DNA of 29,571 nt from PALSA-607 sp036510735 (lineage in GTDB: Bacteria > Actinomycetota > Actinomycetes > Acidothermales > Acidothermaceae): the NCBI GenBank assembly GCA_036510735.1, contig DATCDK010000199.1, positions 1 through 29,571 of the forward strand. The letters run 5' to 3'. This document shows, in pieces, positions 1-7,909 of the stretch. The notes beneath the pieces are model-generated. The model was given only the letters and a program-made list of their open reading frames with translations, was not told the DNA's origin and did no database searches. The translations under genes and the position numbers were made by a program. Every line of letters begins with the position of its first letter. Positions within the stretch are counted from its first letter, which is position 1.

Positions 1-1840
1 CGGCTCGCGAAGACGCAACCAGCTCACCGAGCCGTTCCAGTGCCCGCATGTGCTCAGCGACGGTCTCGGTCGGAGAGGATTCGTCGAGCCGGTTGTTGAC
101 GGTTAGTACGTCGATGCCGATCCGCCCGAGCAACGTCGGCAACACCAAGGCGGCCGTGCCGCCTGCGGTATCGATGACGACCTTCAGGCCAGCGTCGAGC
201 ACACCCGTGGTGTCGACGCATCGCATCACCTCTTGGGAGTAGTCCTCGAGCGTGCGCGACGGGTTGGTCAAGTCGGCAATTTCACCTGGGAACGCACGCC
301 GGAACTCCTGGCGTGAGAACACCCGCTCGAGCTTGCGCCGAGCTCCCTGCGACAGATCGGCCCCGCGTTCATCGAGGAAGCTGATGTCAACACTTTGCGC
401 GTCACCTGGTGTGGTCCGGATCATGATGCCGCCTGCCGAATCGCTATGCGCGATCTCGAAGCGGGTCACCGGCGCTGGCGCGGCTTCGAGGTCGCGCACA
501 TTGATCGCGCTCGCGGTCAACGCGCTGATGACGGCTCGCTTCAATGCCCGGGCTGCTCGCGACACGTCACGCGCGGTGGTGACGACGTCACCCTTCTTCA
601 GCGTCGTCGCATAGGCAGAAGCCAACCGGACGGCGAGTTCGGGCGTGATCTCGACGTTGACGAGCCCGGAGACGCCGCGGGGCCCGAACAGGTTGCGCTG
701 TCCTCGCGATTCCCAGATCACGCTGGTATTCACGAGAGCGCCAGCTTCGATGGTCTTGAACGGATAGACCTTCACGCCGGCTGAGATGTAGGCCTCCTCC
801 TCGACGACGCATTCGTCGCCGACGACGGCCCCCTCTTCGATCCGCGCGCCACGCATGATGTCGGTGTTCTTGCCGATGATGCAGCCACGCAGGTTCACCT
901 GGGATCCGATGAACACGTTGTCGTGCACCACCGCACGATGCAAGAACGCGCCGCTCTTCACGACAACGTTGCTGCCCAGAACCGTGTATTCACGCAGTTC
1001 GGCGCCGCCTTCGACCTTTGCGTAATCGCCGATGTACAGCGGGCCTTTCAGGATCGCTTCGGGATCGACCTCGGCGCCCTCGCAGACCCAGACACCCGGC
1101 ATCATCTCGAAGCCCTCGATGTCGATATCGACCTGCCGGTTCAGCACGTCAGCCTGCACCTGGAGAAGGCTTTCCAGCGTGCCGACGTCTTCCCAGTACG
1201 CGTCTGCCACATAACCGAAGACCGGTGCACCGAGATCGAGCAGCTTCGGAAAGACGTCTTGCGACCAGTCGACGGATTCGCCGGCTGCCACGTACTTGAA
1301 GATCTCCGGCTCCATGATGTAAATGCCGGTGTTCGCTGTGTCGGAAAACACCTGTCCCCACGTCGGCTTCTCGAGGAAGCGCTCGATGCGGCCGTCATCG
1401 GCGGTGTTCACGATGCCGAACTCGAGCGGGTTTGGCACTCGCTTGAGAGCAACGGTGACAAGTGCGTTGTTGGCCTCGTGGAAGCGCGCCATCGCGGTCA
1501 GGTCGATGTCAGTCAACGCATCGCCGGAGATAACGACAAACCGACTGTCACGCAGCTCCGCCTCGGCGTTCTTCACGCTGCCCGCAGTGCCGAGAGGCTT
1601 CTCCTCCGTGGCGTACTGGAGATTCATCCCCAGCTCATCGCCGTCCCCGAAGTAGTTTCGGATCAACGACGCGAGGAATTGCACCGTGACGACGGTGTCG
1701 GTGAACCCGTGCCTGCGCAACAACCGCAGCACATGTTCCATGATCGGGCGGTTCACGACGGGCAGCAGCGGCTTCGGCTGGTTCGCGGTCATCGGCCGCA
1801 GGCGGGTGCCTTCGCCGCCGGCCATCACCACGGCTTTCAT
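1..1840 (-). CDS. Mannose-1-phosphate guanylyltransferase-like / phosphomannomutase-like fusion (partial, 3' end off the window)
   Basis: I translated 613 codons from the ATG at 1840 to the left edge with no stop. Residues 1-17 hold the nucleotidyltransferase signature GGEGTRLRP (8-16) followed by PKPLLPV, so the N-terminal third is a GT-A type sugar-1-phosphate nucleotidyltransferase that probably makes an NDP-sugar such as GDP-mannose for the envelope. A middle section (about 250-375) is rich in hexapeptide (left-handed beta-helix) repeats. From about 385 onward it resembles phosphohexomutases, with an IDTAGGTAA-like stretch further on. The mutase catalytic TASHNP motif is absent: the equivalent place reads GGIMIRTTPGD (R475, T476, T477, P478), so the mutase half is probably not a normal enzyme. 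The gene lies 38 nt behind the phosphatidyltransferase gene and probably shares its transcript. I know this architecture (about 830 residues) from other actinomycetes; the exact substrate is unproven. Confidence 0.88.
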   Translation of the reverse strand, partial: MKAVVMAGGEGTRLRPMTANQPKPLLPVVNRPIMEHVLRLLRRHGFTDTVVTVQFLASLIRNYFGDGDELGMNLQYATEEKPLGTAGSVKNAEAELRDSRFVVISGDALTDIDLTAMARFHEANNALVTVALKRVPNPLEFGIVNTADDGRIERFLEKPTWGQVFSDTANTGIYIMEPEIFKYVAAGESVDWSQDVFPKLLDLGAPVFGYVADAYWEDVGTLESLLQVQADVLNRQVDIDIEGFEMMPGVWVCEGAEVDPEAILKGPLYIGDYAKVEGGAELREYTVLGSNVVVKSGAFLHRAVVHDNVFIGSQVNLRGCIIGKNTDIMRGARIEEGAVVGDECVVEEEAYISAGVKVYPFKTIEAGALVNTSVIWESRGQRNLFGPRGVSGLVNVEITPELAVRLASAYATTLKKGDVVTTARDVSRAARALKRAVISALTASAINVRDLEAAPAPVTRFEIAHSDSAGGIMIRTTPGDAQSVDISFLDERGADLSQGARRKLERVFSRQEFRRAFPGEIADLTNPSRTLEDYSQEVMRCVDTTGVLDAGLKVVIDTAGGTAALVLPTLLGRIGIDVLTVNNRLDESSPTETVAEHMRALERLGELVASSRA

Positions 1841-1878
1841 GCCGGCACCTGGAGGGGAACCCGGGTGCGCGCAGGCAG

Positions 1879-2523
1879 TCATACGGCCGCCCCTTCGACG
1901 TGATCAAGGCCACCCGGCACCGACGGCACGCCGAATCGATCGGCGCGCATGAGTTGCCGGACCTGCAGGGCGTAGAGGCCACCGGCCCACCAGTAGAGCG
2001 CGGTGCCCCAGATGGCGAACGCCCAGCCGATAATCCTTGCCACGTGGTTGACGGTCTCGTGTCCGTCACCGAGAAGCAACAGTGGGAGTGCGTACAACAG
2101 GTTGAACGTCGCCGCCTTGCCGAGGTAGTGAACTGGCAATGGCCCATACCCATGTCTCTTTAAAACGGGCAGGAATCCGGCGAGGACGATGTCGCGGGCG
2201 ATCAGCACGCCGGCCAACCACCACGGCATGATGTGGCGCAGTGACAGTGCCAGCACGGTTGCGAAGATGTAGAGGCGATCGGCCGCGGGATCGAGGAGCT
2301 GGCCGAGTCGGCTCGTCTGGTGCAGGAGCCGCGCAAGTTTGCCGTCAAGCCAGTCGGTGAAGCTGCTGATGCCGAGGACCACGATCGCCCAACCGTCAGC
2401 CTTTGGGCCTAGTGCCAACCACAAGAACAGGGGGACCCCAAGGAGTCGCAGGAAGCTCAGCGCATTGGGCACGGTCAGAACACGATCCGACGCTGCCTGT
2501 TCGACTGTCACCCCGACGCTCAC
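1879..2523 (-). CDS. CDP-alcohol phosphatidyltransferase family membrane protein
   Basis: A 214-residue integral membrane enzyme that would transfer a phosphatidyl group from a CDP-alcohol to an acceptor alcohol, as in phosphatidylglycerophosphate synthesis. The family signature D-G-x2-A-R-x8-G-x3-D-x3-D is complete, starting at DGKLAR and ending in GQLLDPAAD (about residues 60-85). Several hydrophobic helices surround it. The GTG start at 2523 is preceded by GGAAGGA at good spacing. It is the first gene of a pair with the nucleotidyltransferase fusion 38 nt downstream, which points to envelope phospholipid or glycolipid synthesis. The acceptor (glycerol-phosphate, inositol-phosphate or other) cannot be told from sequence, so I give no gene symbol. 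Confidence 0.88.
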   Translation of the reverse strand: MSVGVTVEQAASDRVLTVPNALSFLRLLGVPLFLWLALGPKADGWAIVVLGISSFTDWLDGKLARLLHQTSRLGQLLDPAADRLYIFATVLALSLRHIMPWWLAGVLIARDIVLAGFLPVLKRHGYGPLPVHYLGKAATFNLLYALPLLLLGDGHETVNHVARIIGWAFAIWGTALYWWAGGLYALQVRQLMRADRFGVPSVPGGLDHVEGAAV

Positions 2524-2600
2524 CCGACGTCCTTCCGCGGCCCGCCGTCCGTTTTGCTCGGGATCAGCTTAGGCGGGTGACAGTACGCCCGACCGACGCC

Positions 2601-2660
2601 TCGCTAGCCAACCGTGCGGCTCGCTAGCCGACCCTGCGCCCCGCTAGCCGACCCTGCGGC
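2601..2660. repeat. Three tandem copies of a 20-bp repeat
   Basis: Units at 2601-2620, 2621-2640 and 2641-2660 share the core GCTAGCC-ACC-TGCG. Units 2 and 3 differ at 2 positions; unit 1 is more diverged. The palindrome GCTAGC sits at the same place in each unit. Read on the minus strand, each unit ends in codons for R-R-V-G (or R-T-V-G) followed by TAG, and the TAG of the unit at 2641-2660 is the stop codon of the small ORF upstream. The array looks like duplication of the 3' end of that ORF. Confidence 0.85.
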
Positions 2661-2814
2661 GCAAAGAGTCGACCCGGGCATCGGCGGAGCTGCGGACCTT
2701 GATGAGCTCGGCCAATATGGTCGCCGACGCGCCCGCTTCTTGAGCTTCGAGGAGCTCGGAACCTGCACGTACGGCATCTCGCAATGCCTGGCTGTTTTGA
2801 GCCGCATCAGTCAT
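2644..2814 (-). CDS. Small 56-residue hydrophilic protein, unknown function
   Basis: Reading the minus strand from the ATG at 2814 gives a 56-codon frame beginning MTDAAQNSQALRDAVRAG and ending SLRRRVG before TAG. The composition (Ala, Glu, Leu, Arg; no Cys or Trp) and spacing of hydrophobic residues suggest a short alpha-helical soluble protein, and it reads like real coding sequence. It sits between the lipoprotein gene and the phosphatidyltransferase gene, all on the same strand. The ribosome binding site is weak (an AGGCGGGC stretch about 10 nt upstream). The stop lies within a 20-bp tandem repeat. I do not recognise a family. It could be spurious. Confidence 0.5.
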   Translation of the reverse strand: MTDAAQNSQALRDAVRAGSELLEAQEAGASATILAELIKVRSSADARVDSLRRRVG

Positions 2815-2950
2815 GGCTTACTGCCCGCCTGTTCTCGGCTCACAATCATGCCGGTCGAGGTGGTGGAGATTGACATAATCCACACCCACCGTCACCGGAC
2901 TACTTCCCTCAGGCCTTTCGACCAAACCCGGCGGCAGGCTGGGCGGCGAG

Positions 2951-3409
2951 CTAGCCGACGGGAGACGGTGAGGGCGACCCCATGAACGGAGCACATCCGG
3001 CGAGCAATTCGGCCAGGGTGGTTTCGGCGTCTGTCGGGTCCAAGGCACCGGGAGCAAGCACCGTCGGGAAGTTCTTCTTGATGCTCGCCAGATCCGCAGT
3101 CCATCGGTCGCCGAGTGGCTTGAGCTGCAGGCAGTCAGCGGTGAATCGCGGAACATCCTGGTTGTCGGCGTCGGTAAAAGCCGTGTCTTCGACCGCCGCC
3201 AGGGTCGCGGTGTCTGAGGACAGCTGCTCCAAGGCAGGCAGGTCGTTCGTCTTCTTGGCCAACTCGTCCGAGAACGCGCTGAAGCCGACCGAGGTGAACT
3301 CTGGCTTGAAGTTCACGTCTGTGCCGGGCGGCTTCGCCTTGTGAGACGAGCCACAGGCACTCACGGCGAACGCGGCGCACAGCGTCAGCAGCGCGAACCT
3401 CTTCTTCAT
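2951..3409 (-). CDS. Small secreted lipoprotein, unknown function
   Basis: A 152-residue protein with a classical lipoprotein signal: KKR at residues 2-4, a hydrophobic stretch, and a lipobox VSAC-G with Cys19 as the predicted lipidated residue. The mature part is Ala/Asp/Thr-rich with two further cysteines (in TADCLQ and LAGCAP) that could form a disulfide, and it ends in a Ser/Pro tail. No known domain is evident. GGGAGAGCT directly before the ATG gives a good ribosome binding site. It is separated from tRNA-Pro by 294 bases and probably has its own promoter. It should sit on the outer face of the cytoplasmic membrane. Confidence 0.8.
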   Translation of the reverse strand: MKKRFALLTLCAAFAVSACGSSHKAKPPGTDVNFKPEFTSVGFSAFSDELAKKTNDLPALEQLSSDTATLAAVEDTAFTDADNQDVPRFTADCLQLKPLGDRWTADLASIKKNFPTVLAPGALDPTDAETTLAELLAGCAPFMGSPSPSPVG

Positions 3410-3703
3410 AGCTCTCCCTGTTCGTGCGCACCGACCGGCCCCGCGGTACGTGCGTCCCCGTTGCTATCGGGCGGGATAGGGGTACGCCTTTATGGTTCAG
3501 GGCCAACCTTCGCGAAGAGGCCCATCCGGTTAGACCATTTGGCCTAGCGAAGAGGCCTGAGATCGGCCCAATCCCCGGTCTTCGATCGGGTCAACGACGG
3601 TTGCGCCATTTCGCGGACACCCGTCCGCCGTCGGCGTAGCGGGCGATCACGCCGCCTACTACTCACAATGCCGACCGACGGTCCGCTGAGCTGCAGTTCG
3701 CCG
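3410..3703. other. Intergenic region upstream of the lipoprotein gene
   Basis: No convincing gene on either strand. It holds an exact 11-bp direct repeat GCGAAGAGGCC at 3512-3522 and 3547-3557 (35 bp start to start), a perfect 10-bp palindrome CTTCGCGAAG at 3508-3517 overlapping the first copy, and a bulged inverted repeat between about 3452 and 3486. These lie 100-150 bases before the lipoprotein start and may be regulatory, but no clear -35/-10 pair was found. The left side of the region is the 3' trailer of the tRNA gene. Confidence 0.5.
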
Positions 3704-3777
<74 letters not shown>

Positions 3778-3877
3778 GCGCTCGGTTCCCCGAGCAGGCC
3801 CGACGATATCGCACCCGCAGCGCCCGCCTTCTCGACCGCGCGAGCGCTCTCGAGTTGCGACGTGCGTCTGGCCCCAG

Positions 3878-5422
3878 TTACGAGGTTCGTCCGGCGCGAT
3901 TGCGCACACCACGCGGTCGGCCTTTGCGGGACTCCTTCACGCGCACCGCCACCTCAACCGGCGTGCCAGGAAATCCGAAATCCTCGCGCAATCGCCGTTC
4001 GATGAATCGGCGATACGTCGCCTCGAGAAAGCCCGAGGAGAACAGCACGAAGCGGGGTGGCTGCGTGCCAGCCTGCGTTGCGAACAGGACCTTCGGCTGC
4101 CGACCACCGCGAACGGGCGGCGGTGTTGCGGCGATCAAGGCACTGAGCCACGCGTTGAGCTTGCTCGTCGCGACACGCTGCGACCATCCATCGAGAGCGA
4201 GTTCGATTGCGGGTGTGAGTTTGTCGATCGCGCGGCCAGTCTTCGCGGACAGGTTCACTCGCGGCGCCCATGCCACATGGTGAAGTTGGCGGTCGATCTC
4301 CTTCTCGAGCAGATCGTGCCGATCCTCGTCGACGAGGTCCCACTTGTTGAATGCGAGAACCAACGCGCGCCCTGCTTCGACCACCATCTCGATGATGCGC
4401 AGATCTTGTTCTGCGAGGGGTTCACTCGAATCAAGCAGGACGACGGCAACTTCCGCTTCACGCAAAGCTGTCGCCGTCCGCAAGCTTGAGTAGTACTCGG
4501 CGCCGCTGGCTTCACGCACGCGCCGCCGAATGCCTGCTGTGTCGATGAAACGCCAGGTAACTCCGCCAAGCGTCACAAGCGAGTCGACCGGGTCACGCGT
4601 CGTTCCGGCAACGGAATCGACGACGGCCCGATCTTCACCGGACACCTTGTTCAGCAGGCTGGACTTGCCAACGTTCGGACGGCCGAGCAGTGCAACGCGA
4701 CGCGGACCGCCACCTCGAATACCGTCTTCGGGTGGCGGCTCTGGTAGCGCCTCGAAGATTGCGTCGAGCAACTCACCGCTGCCACGCCCGTGCAACGCGC
4801 TGACGGCGTACGGCTCGCCAAGACCCAACGACCAAAGGCTCGAAGCGTCGGACTCGGTCTTCGCGGTGTCAACCTTGTTTGCGACGAGCACGACGGGCTT
4901 GCGTGCCTTGCGCAGAACCCTTGCAACCGCCTCATCGGTATCGGTCGCACCGACAGTCGCGTCAACGACCATGACGACGACCTGCGCTGCGAATGCGCCA
5001 ATCTCAGCCTGCGCGGAAACCTGTGCCTGAAGCCCAAGCGCGGCGGGTTCCCATCCCCCGGTGTCGACGACAGTGAACGCACGCCCGCGCCAGTTCGCGT
5101 CGTACATCACCCGGTCGCGTGTCACACCGGGTACATCTTCGACGACGGCTTCACGCCGGCCGAGGATTCGGTTGACCAACGTCGACTTTCCGACGTTGGG
5201 CCGCCCGACGATGGCGACAACGGGGACGGCTGGGGCTAGGTAGTCATCGATGCTTGCGGCGGAGATCTCGGCCTCGGCTTCATCGTCGTCCGCGTCATCG
5301 AGGCCGACCCAGTCCGCCTCGCTATCCCACGTCTCGCCGTCGGGGAGTTCACTGTCGGTGATCTCACCGTCGGATGATTTGCTGTTGACGGACTGCGGGT
5401 CGTCGGTGTTCTCAGGCTTCAT
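3878..5422 (-). CDS. der: Ribosome assembly GTPase Der (EngA)
   Basis: Der is a double-GTPase needed for 50S subunit maturation. The 514-residue protein has two G domains: the first with GRPNVGKS at 73-80, GVTRDR, DTGGW and NKVD (182-185); the second with GRPNVGKS at 247-254, GTTRDP, DTAGI and NKWD; then a C-terminal KH-like domain. It has an acidic N-terminal extension of about 65 residues before the first G domain. I chose the ATG at 5422, which overlaps the end of cmk by 11 nt and follows AAGGGGC; a longer frame to 5485 would overlap cmk by 74 nt. The cmk-der pairing is conserved in actinobacteria. It is the last gene of the aroH-tyrA-cmk-der run. Confidence 0.96.
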   Translation of the reverse strand: MKPENTDDPQSVNSKSSDGEITDSELPDGETWDSEADWVGLDDADDDEAEAEISAASIDDYLAPAVPVVAIVGRPNVGKSTLVNRILGRREAVVEDVPGVTRDRVMYDANWRGRAFTVVDTGGWEPAALGLQAQVSAQAEIGAFAAQVVVMVVDATVGATDTDEAVARVLRKARKPVVLVANKVDTAKTESDASSLWSLGLGEPYAVSALHGRGSGELLDAIFEALPEPPPEDGIRGGGPRRVALLGRPNVGKSSLLNKVSGEDRAVVDSVAGTTRDPVDSLVTLGGVTWRFIDTAGIRRRVREASGAEYYSSLRTATALREAEVAVVLLDSSEPLAEQDLRIIEMVVEAGRALVLAFNKWDLVDEDRHDLLEKEIDRQLHHVAWAPRVNLSAKTGRAIDKLTPAIELALDGWSQRVATSKLNAWLSALIAATPPPVRGGRQPKVLFATQAGTQPPRFVLFSSGFLEATYRRFIERRLREDFGFPGTPVEVAVRVKESRKGRPRGVRNRAGRTS

Positions 5423-6182
5423 CGGTGCGCGCCCCTTGCCCGGTCGACTGCGACGAACTCGCAAGCTCGCGCGAACGCTGCGCAACCAGATCGAGCACCC
5501 GAGCCACTACCGCGTCCTCATCCATCGCCGTCGAGTCGAGTTGCACTGCGTCTGGCGCCATTGCCAGTGGCGAAGCGGCGCGAGTTGAGTCAAGCGTGTC
5601 GCGCCTGGCGAGATCTGCTTGGACGCTGCTGACGTCGCGATCGCCGACAGATATCTCGGCGTCCGCGGATCGACGAGCCGCACGCATTTCCGGAGAGGCT
5701 GTGAGGAAGATTTTAACCGGCGAGTCCGGAGCCACGACCGTTCCGATGTCGCGCCCCTCGACGACGATTCCGCCCGCGCCAATGATCGCCCGTTGCAGGG
5801 CGACCAAACGCTCACGCACTTGCGGGATCGCACTGACCGCACTGACAGCGCCCGTCACCTCGGGCCCTCTAATCGCTGCGGCCACATCGCGCCCGTCAAC
5901 CGACACCGCCTGCGCCTGCGGGTCGGTCGAGACTCGGATCTGCGCCACTCCTGCAACTGCCAACACACCATCGACGTTGTCGGGCTCGACAGCCCTGTCG
6001 AGGACCGCCCATGTCAACGCCCTGTAGACGGCGCCGGTGTCGAGATAGCGAAGGTGCAACGCCGCAGCGACCCGCCGGGCGACGGTTGACTTGCCGGAAC
6101 CCGACGGACCGTCGATCGCAATCACCAACGTAGGGGTGCTGGCTGACCCAGATAGTGGGCCTGGCGCCTCATCGGCGAGCAT
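5412..6182 (-). CDS. cmk: Cytidylate kinase
   Basis: Phosphorylates CMP and dCMP to the diphosphates in pyrimidine salvage and DNA precursor supply. The 256-residue protein has a P-loop GPSGSGKST at residues 25-33, then the LDTGAVYRA motif and, later, a GRDIGTVV segment and a lid with several arginines, all normal for Cmk. The N-terminal 20 residues and C-terminal tail are poorly conserved additions. The ATG at 6182 is preceded by GGAG at 8 nt. The stop overlaps the der start by 11 nt, so the two are probably translationally coupled. Confidence 0.95.
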   Translation of the reverse strand: MLADEAPGPLSGSASTPTLVIAIDGPSGSGKSTVARRVAAALHLRYLDTGAVYRALTWAVLDRAVEPDNVDGVLAVAGVAQIRVSTDPQAQAVSVDGRDVAAAIRGPEVTGAVSAVSAIPQVRERLVALQRAIIGAGGIVVEGRDIGTVVAPDSPVKIFLTASPEMRAARRSADAEISVGDRDVSSVQADLARRDTLDSTRAASPLAMAPDAVQLDSTAMDEDAVVARVLDLVAQRSRELASSSQSTGQGARTDEA

Positions 6183-6308
6183 CGTCTGTCTCCAAAGTGT
6201 TCGCGGCTGCCGTAACCGCGTGCGCCGCTCCCACGCAACCGTAGGGCGACATAGATTCGGTCGTGCGACTCGAGACCGGCTCGAGACGAGGCGCAGCAGC
6301 CATGATAG

Positions 6309-6353
6309 CCGCCGCGGCGGAGTGACCCGACCGGTGAGAACGCCTCCGGCGTT
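6309..6353 (-). terminator. Weak hairpins after tyrA
   Basis: AACGCC-tcc-GGCGTT at 6339-6353 is a perfect 6-bp stem that overlaps the tyrA stop codon, and CCGCCGCGGCGG at 6309-6320 is a perfect palindrome. Neither is followed by a T-run on the minus strand, so this is at best a poor intrinsic terminator or attenuator. The 169-nt tyrA-cmk gap otherwise holds nothing I recognise. Confidence 0.3.
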
Positions 6354-7479
6354 AGGAGTAGACCTCCCAGCCGGCTTCCTGCATAACCGAAATCAACTTC
6401 GATGCCGCGTCCTCGCGCACGTCGATCTCGACAACACCGCGTGCACGGCCAGGCTCGTGTTCGACCCGCACGTCCTCGAGGTTGATCCCGGCGTCACCAA
6501 TGGTCCGTAGCACTAATGCCAACTCACCAGGCGCGTCGCGCACGACGATTGGAACGGTGACGAACCCGGCGGCCGGTTGGCCCCGTTTCACCGGCACCCT
6601 TGCGCGCCCTGCAGCACCGCGACGCAGGGTCTCGGTAAGCGCTGTCGCCGCGGCTCGATCCCCGCTGGCGATGCGCTGCAGGTCATCGACCGTGCGCGCC
6701 ACGTCGATCGCGAAGCCGGACAGCGCAGTGGCCAGATGATCAGCGTTTGCCAGCAGGATCTGGGTCCACAGGTCCGGATCCCCCGCTGCCACCCGCGTCG
6801 TGTCATGGAGCCCAGTACCCCCGAGGGCGACAGTCGCCTCGTCGGAGCTGACGAGTTGAGCGGCGAGAAGCGATGCCACGAGGTGCGGAAGGTGGGACAC
6901 CGTGGCAAGCGCGGCGTCGTGATCGTCGGCTGTCATCGCCACCGGGACGGCGCCGCAGGCGCGAGCGAGGGCATCGACGTCGGTGACCGCCTGCTCCGAG
7001 GCCGCACGAGTGGTCGTGACGACCCATGGGCGTCCGACGAACAAATCGGCGTGTGCAGCTGCCGGACCTGAGCGCTCGCGGCCCGCCACAGGGTGCCCGC
7101 CGACATATGTCGACATATTCACCCCTATGGTCTTAGCTTCCTGCTGAGGTTCAGCCTTTGCAGAGGCGACGTCTGTATATGTCCGAGCGAGATCGAGACG
7201 CTGCAGTCGTAAAAGCTCACTGGCGACTGCTGCCGGCGGAACCGCCACGACGGCGACGTCAAAACGCTCCCCGGCGGTCGACGGGCGCCCAGCACCGAGT
7301 TCGGTCGCCAACGCCAGGCGTCCCGGTGCACGGTCTTCGAGTGCAACGTCCACGAACCGCTGCCGCAGCGCGAGCCCGATCGAGGTCCCGATCAGACCGG
7401 CCCCGACGATCAGCACCCGATGGATGCCATCCGTCTCAGGTTCGCCGTCGCCGGCTGGCATCGAACCCTCCGTGCTCAT
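6352..7479 (-). CDS. tyrA: Prephenate dehydrogenase with C-terminal ACT domain
   Basis: Oxidatively decarboxylates prephenate to 4-hydroxyphenylpyruvate using NAD, the committed step to tyrosine. The 375-residue protein has a Rossmann GAGLIG motif at 26-31, the GGHPVAGRERSG catalytic-region motif including the conserved His, and a C-terminal ACT regulatory domain (about 305-375, PIVVRDAPGELALVL onward), the usual site of tyrosine feedback. The ATG start overlaps the aroH stop as ATGA. Together with aroH it supplies two consecutive steps from chorismate. No odd residues noted. Confidence 0.95.
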   Translation of the reverse strand: MSTEGSMPAGDGEPETDGIHRVLIVGAGLIGTSIGLALRQRFVDVALEDRAPGRLALATELGAGRPSTAGERFDVAVVAVPPAAVASELLRLQRLDLARTYTDVASAKAEPQQEAKTIGVNMSTYVGGHPVAGRERSGPAAAHADLFVGRPWVVTTTRAASEQAVTDVDALARACGAVPVAMTADDHDAALATVSHLPHLVASLLAAQLVSSDEATVALGGTGLHDTTRVAAGDPDLWTQILLANADHLATALSGFAIDVARTVDDLQRIASGDRAAATALTETLRRGAAGRARVPVKRGQPAAGFVTVPIVVRDAPGELALVLRTIGDAGINLEDVRVEHEPGRARGVVEIDVREDAASKLISVMQEAGWEVYS

Positions 7480-7838
7480 TGCTGGAGGTCGTCACGCAAC
7501 GCGGCAGCCGCGCCGAGAAACGCGTGCCTGATCTCCGAGCGGGGCAGCGGCGTCTCGACGTGGGCAAGCAGCCGCAGCGTTCGCGGCATCGCCCCAGGGA
7601 CCGCGATCTCACTGGCGCAGAGCAGGGGGACGTCGGAGAACCCGACCTCGCGGGCGCCGGCGGCCGGAAAGCAGGAGGTCAGGTCGGTGGTCGCCGTGAA
7701 GAAGATGCTGATCACGTCCTGCGAATCGAGCTCGTTGCGAAGCAGGACGGCGGCCAACATCTCGCGTACCCCCTGGAAGATCAACTCGGGCTCGTCGGCA
7801 TCAACCTGGATGGCGCCTCGAACAGCGCGAACCGCCAC
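7476..7838 (-). CDS. aroH: Chorismate mutase, AroH (Bacillus) type
   Basis: Rearranges chorismate to prephenate. It is a 120-residue AroH-class enzyme (pseudo-alpha-beta barrel trimer), not the common all-helical AroQ class. Visible family landmarks are VRAVRGA at the N-terminus (R7), VPLLCASEIAV (C74, E77) and R89, matching the B. subtilis residues Arg7, Cys75, Glu78 and Arg90 from memory. The segment equivalent to the active-site Tyr108 region reads HAFLGAA, with Phe instead of Tyr. The GTG start at 7838 has GAGGAG upstream. It overlaps tyrA by 4 nt and leads the aromatic/cmk/der run. Confidence 0.93.
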   Translation of the reverse strand: MAVRAVRGAIQVDADEPELIFQGVREMLAAVLLRNELDSQDVISIFFTATTDLTSCFPAAGAREVGFSDVPLLCASEIAVPGAMPRTLRLLAHVETPLPRSEIRHAFLGAAAALRDDLQQ

Positions 7839-7872
7839 GGTTGCTCCTCATGCGTTGGCCGACCCGGAGGTC

Positions 7873-7901
7873 ACCATAGCGAGCTAGTGACATCGCCTCA
7901 A
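7873..7901 (-). promoter_or_regulatory. Candidate sigma-70-type promoter for aroH-tyrA-cmk-der
   Basis: On the minus strand TTGAGG (7896-7901) and TATGGT (7873-7878) are separated by exactly 17 bases. This predicts a start of transcription near 7866, about 28 bases before the aroH GTG. It lies just outside the inverted-repeat pair at 7910-8157. Confidence 0.4.
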
Positions 7902-7909
7902 AGCGCTAG

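Noticed and set aside
923..1903. Plus-strand open frame of 326 codons at the left end
   Set aside because: It lies opposite the nucleotidyltransferase fusion, whose signature motifs are clear; His/Arg-rich composition marks it as antisense shadow.
6309..6320. CCGCCGCGGCGG as operator
   Set aside because: Perfect palindromes of G and C are frequent by chance in this composition; no promoter is attached.
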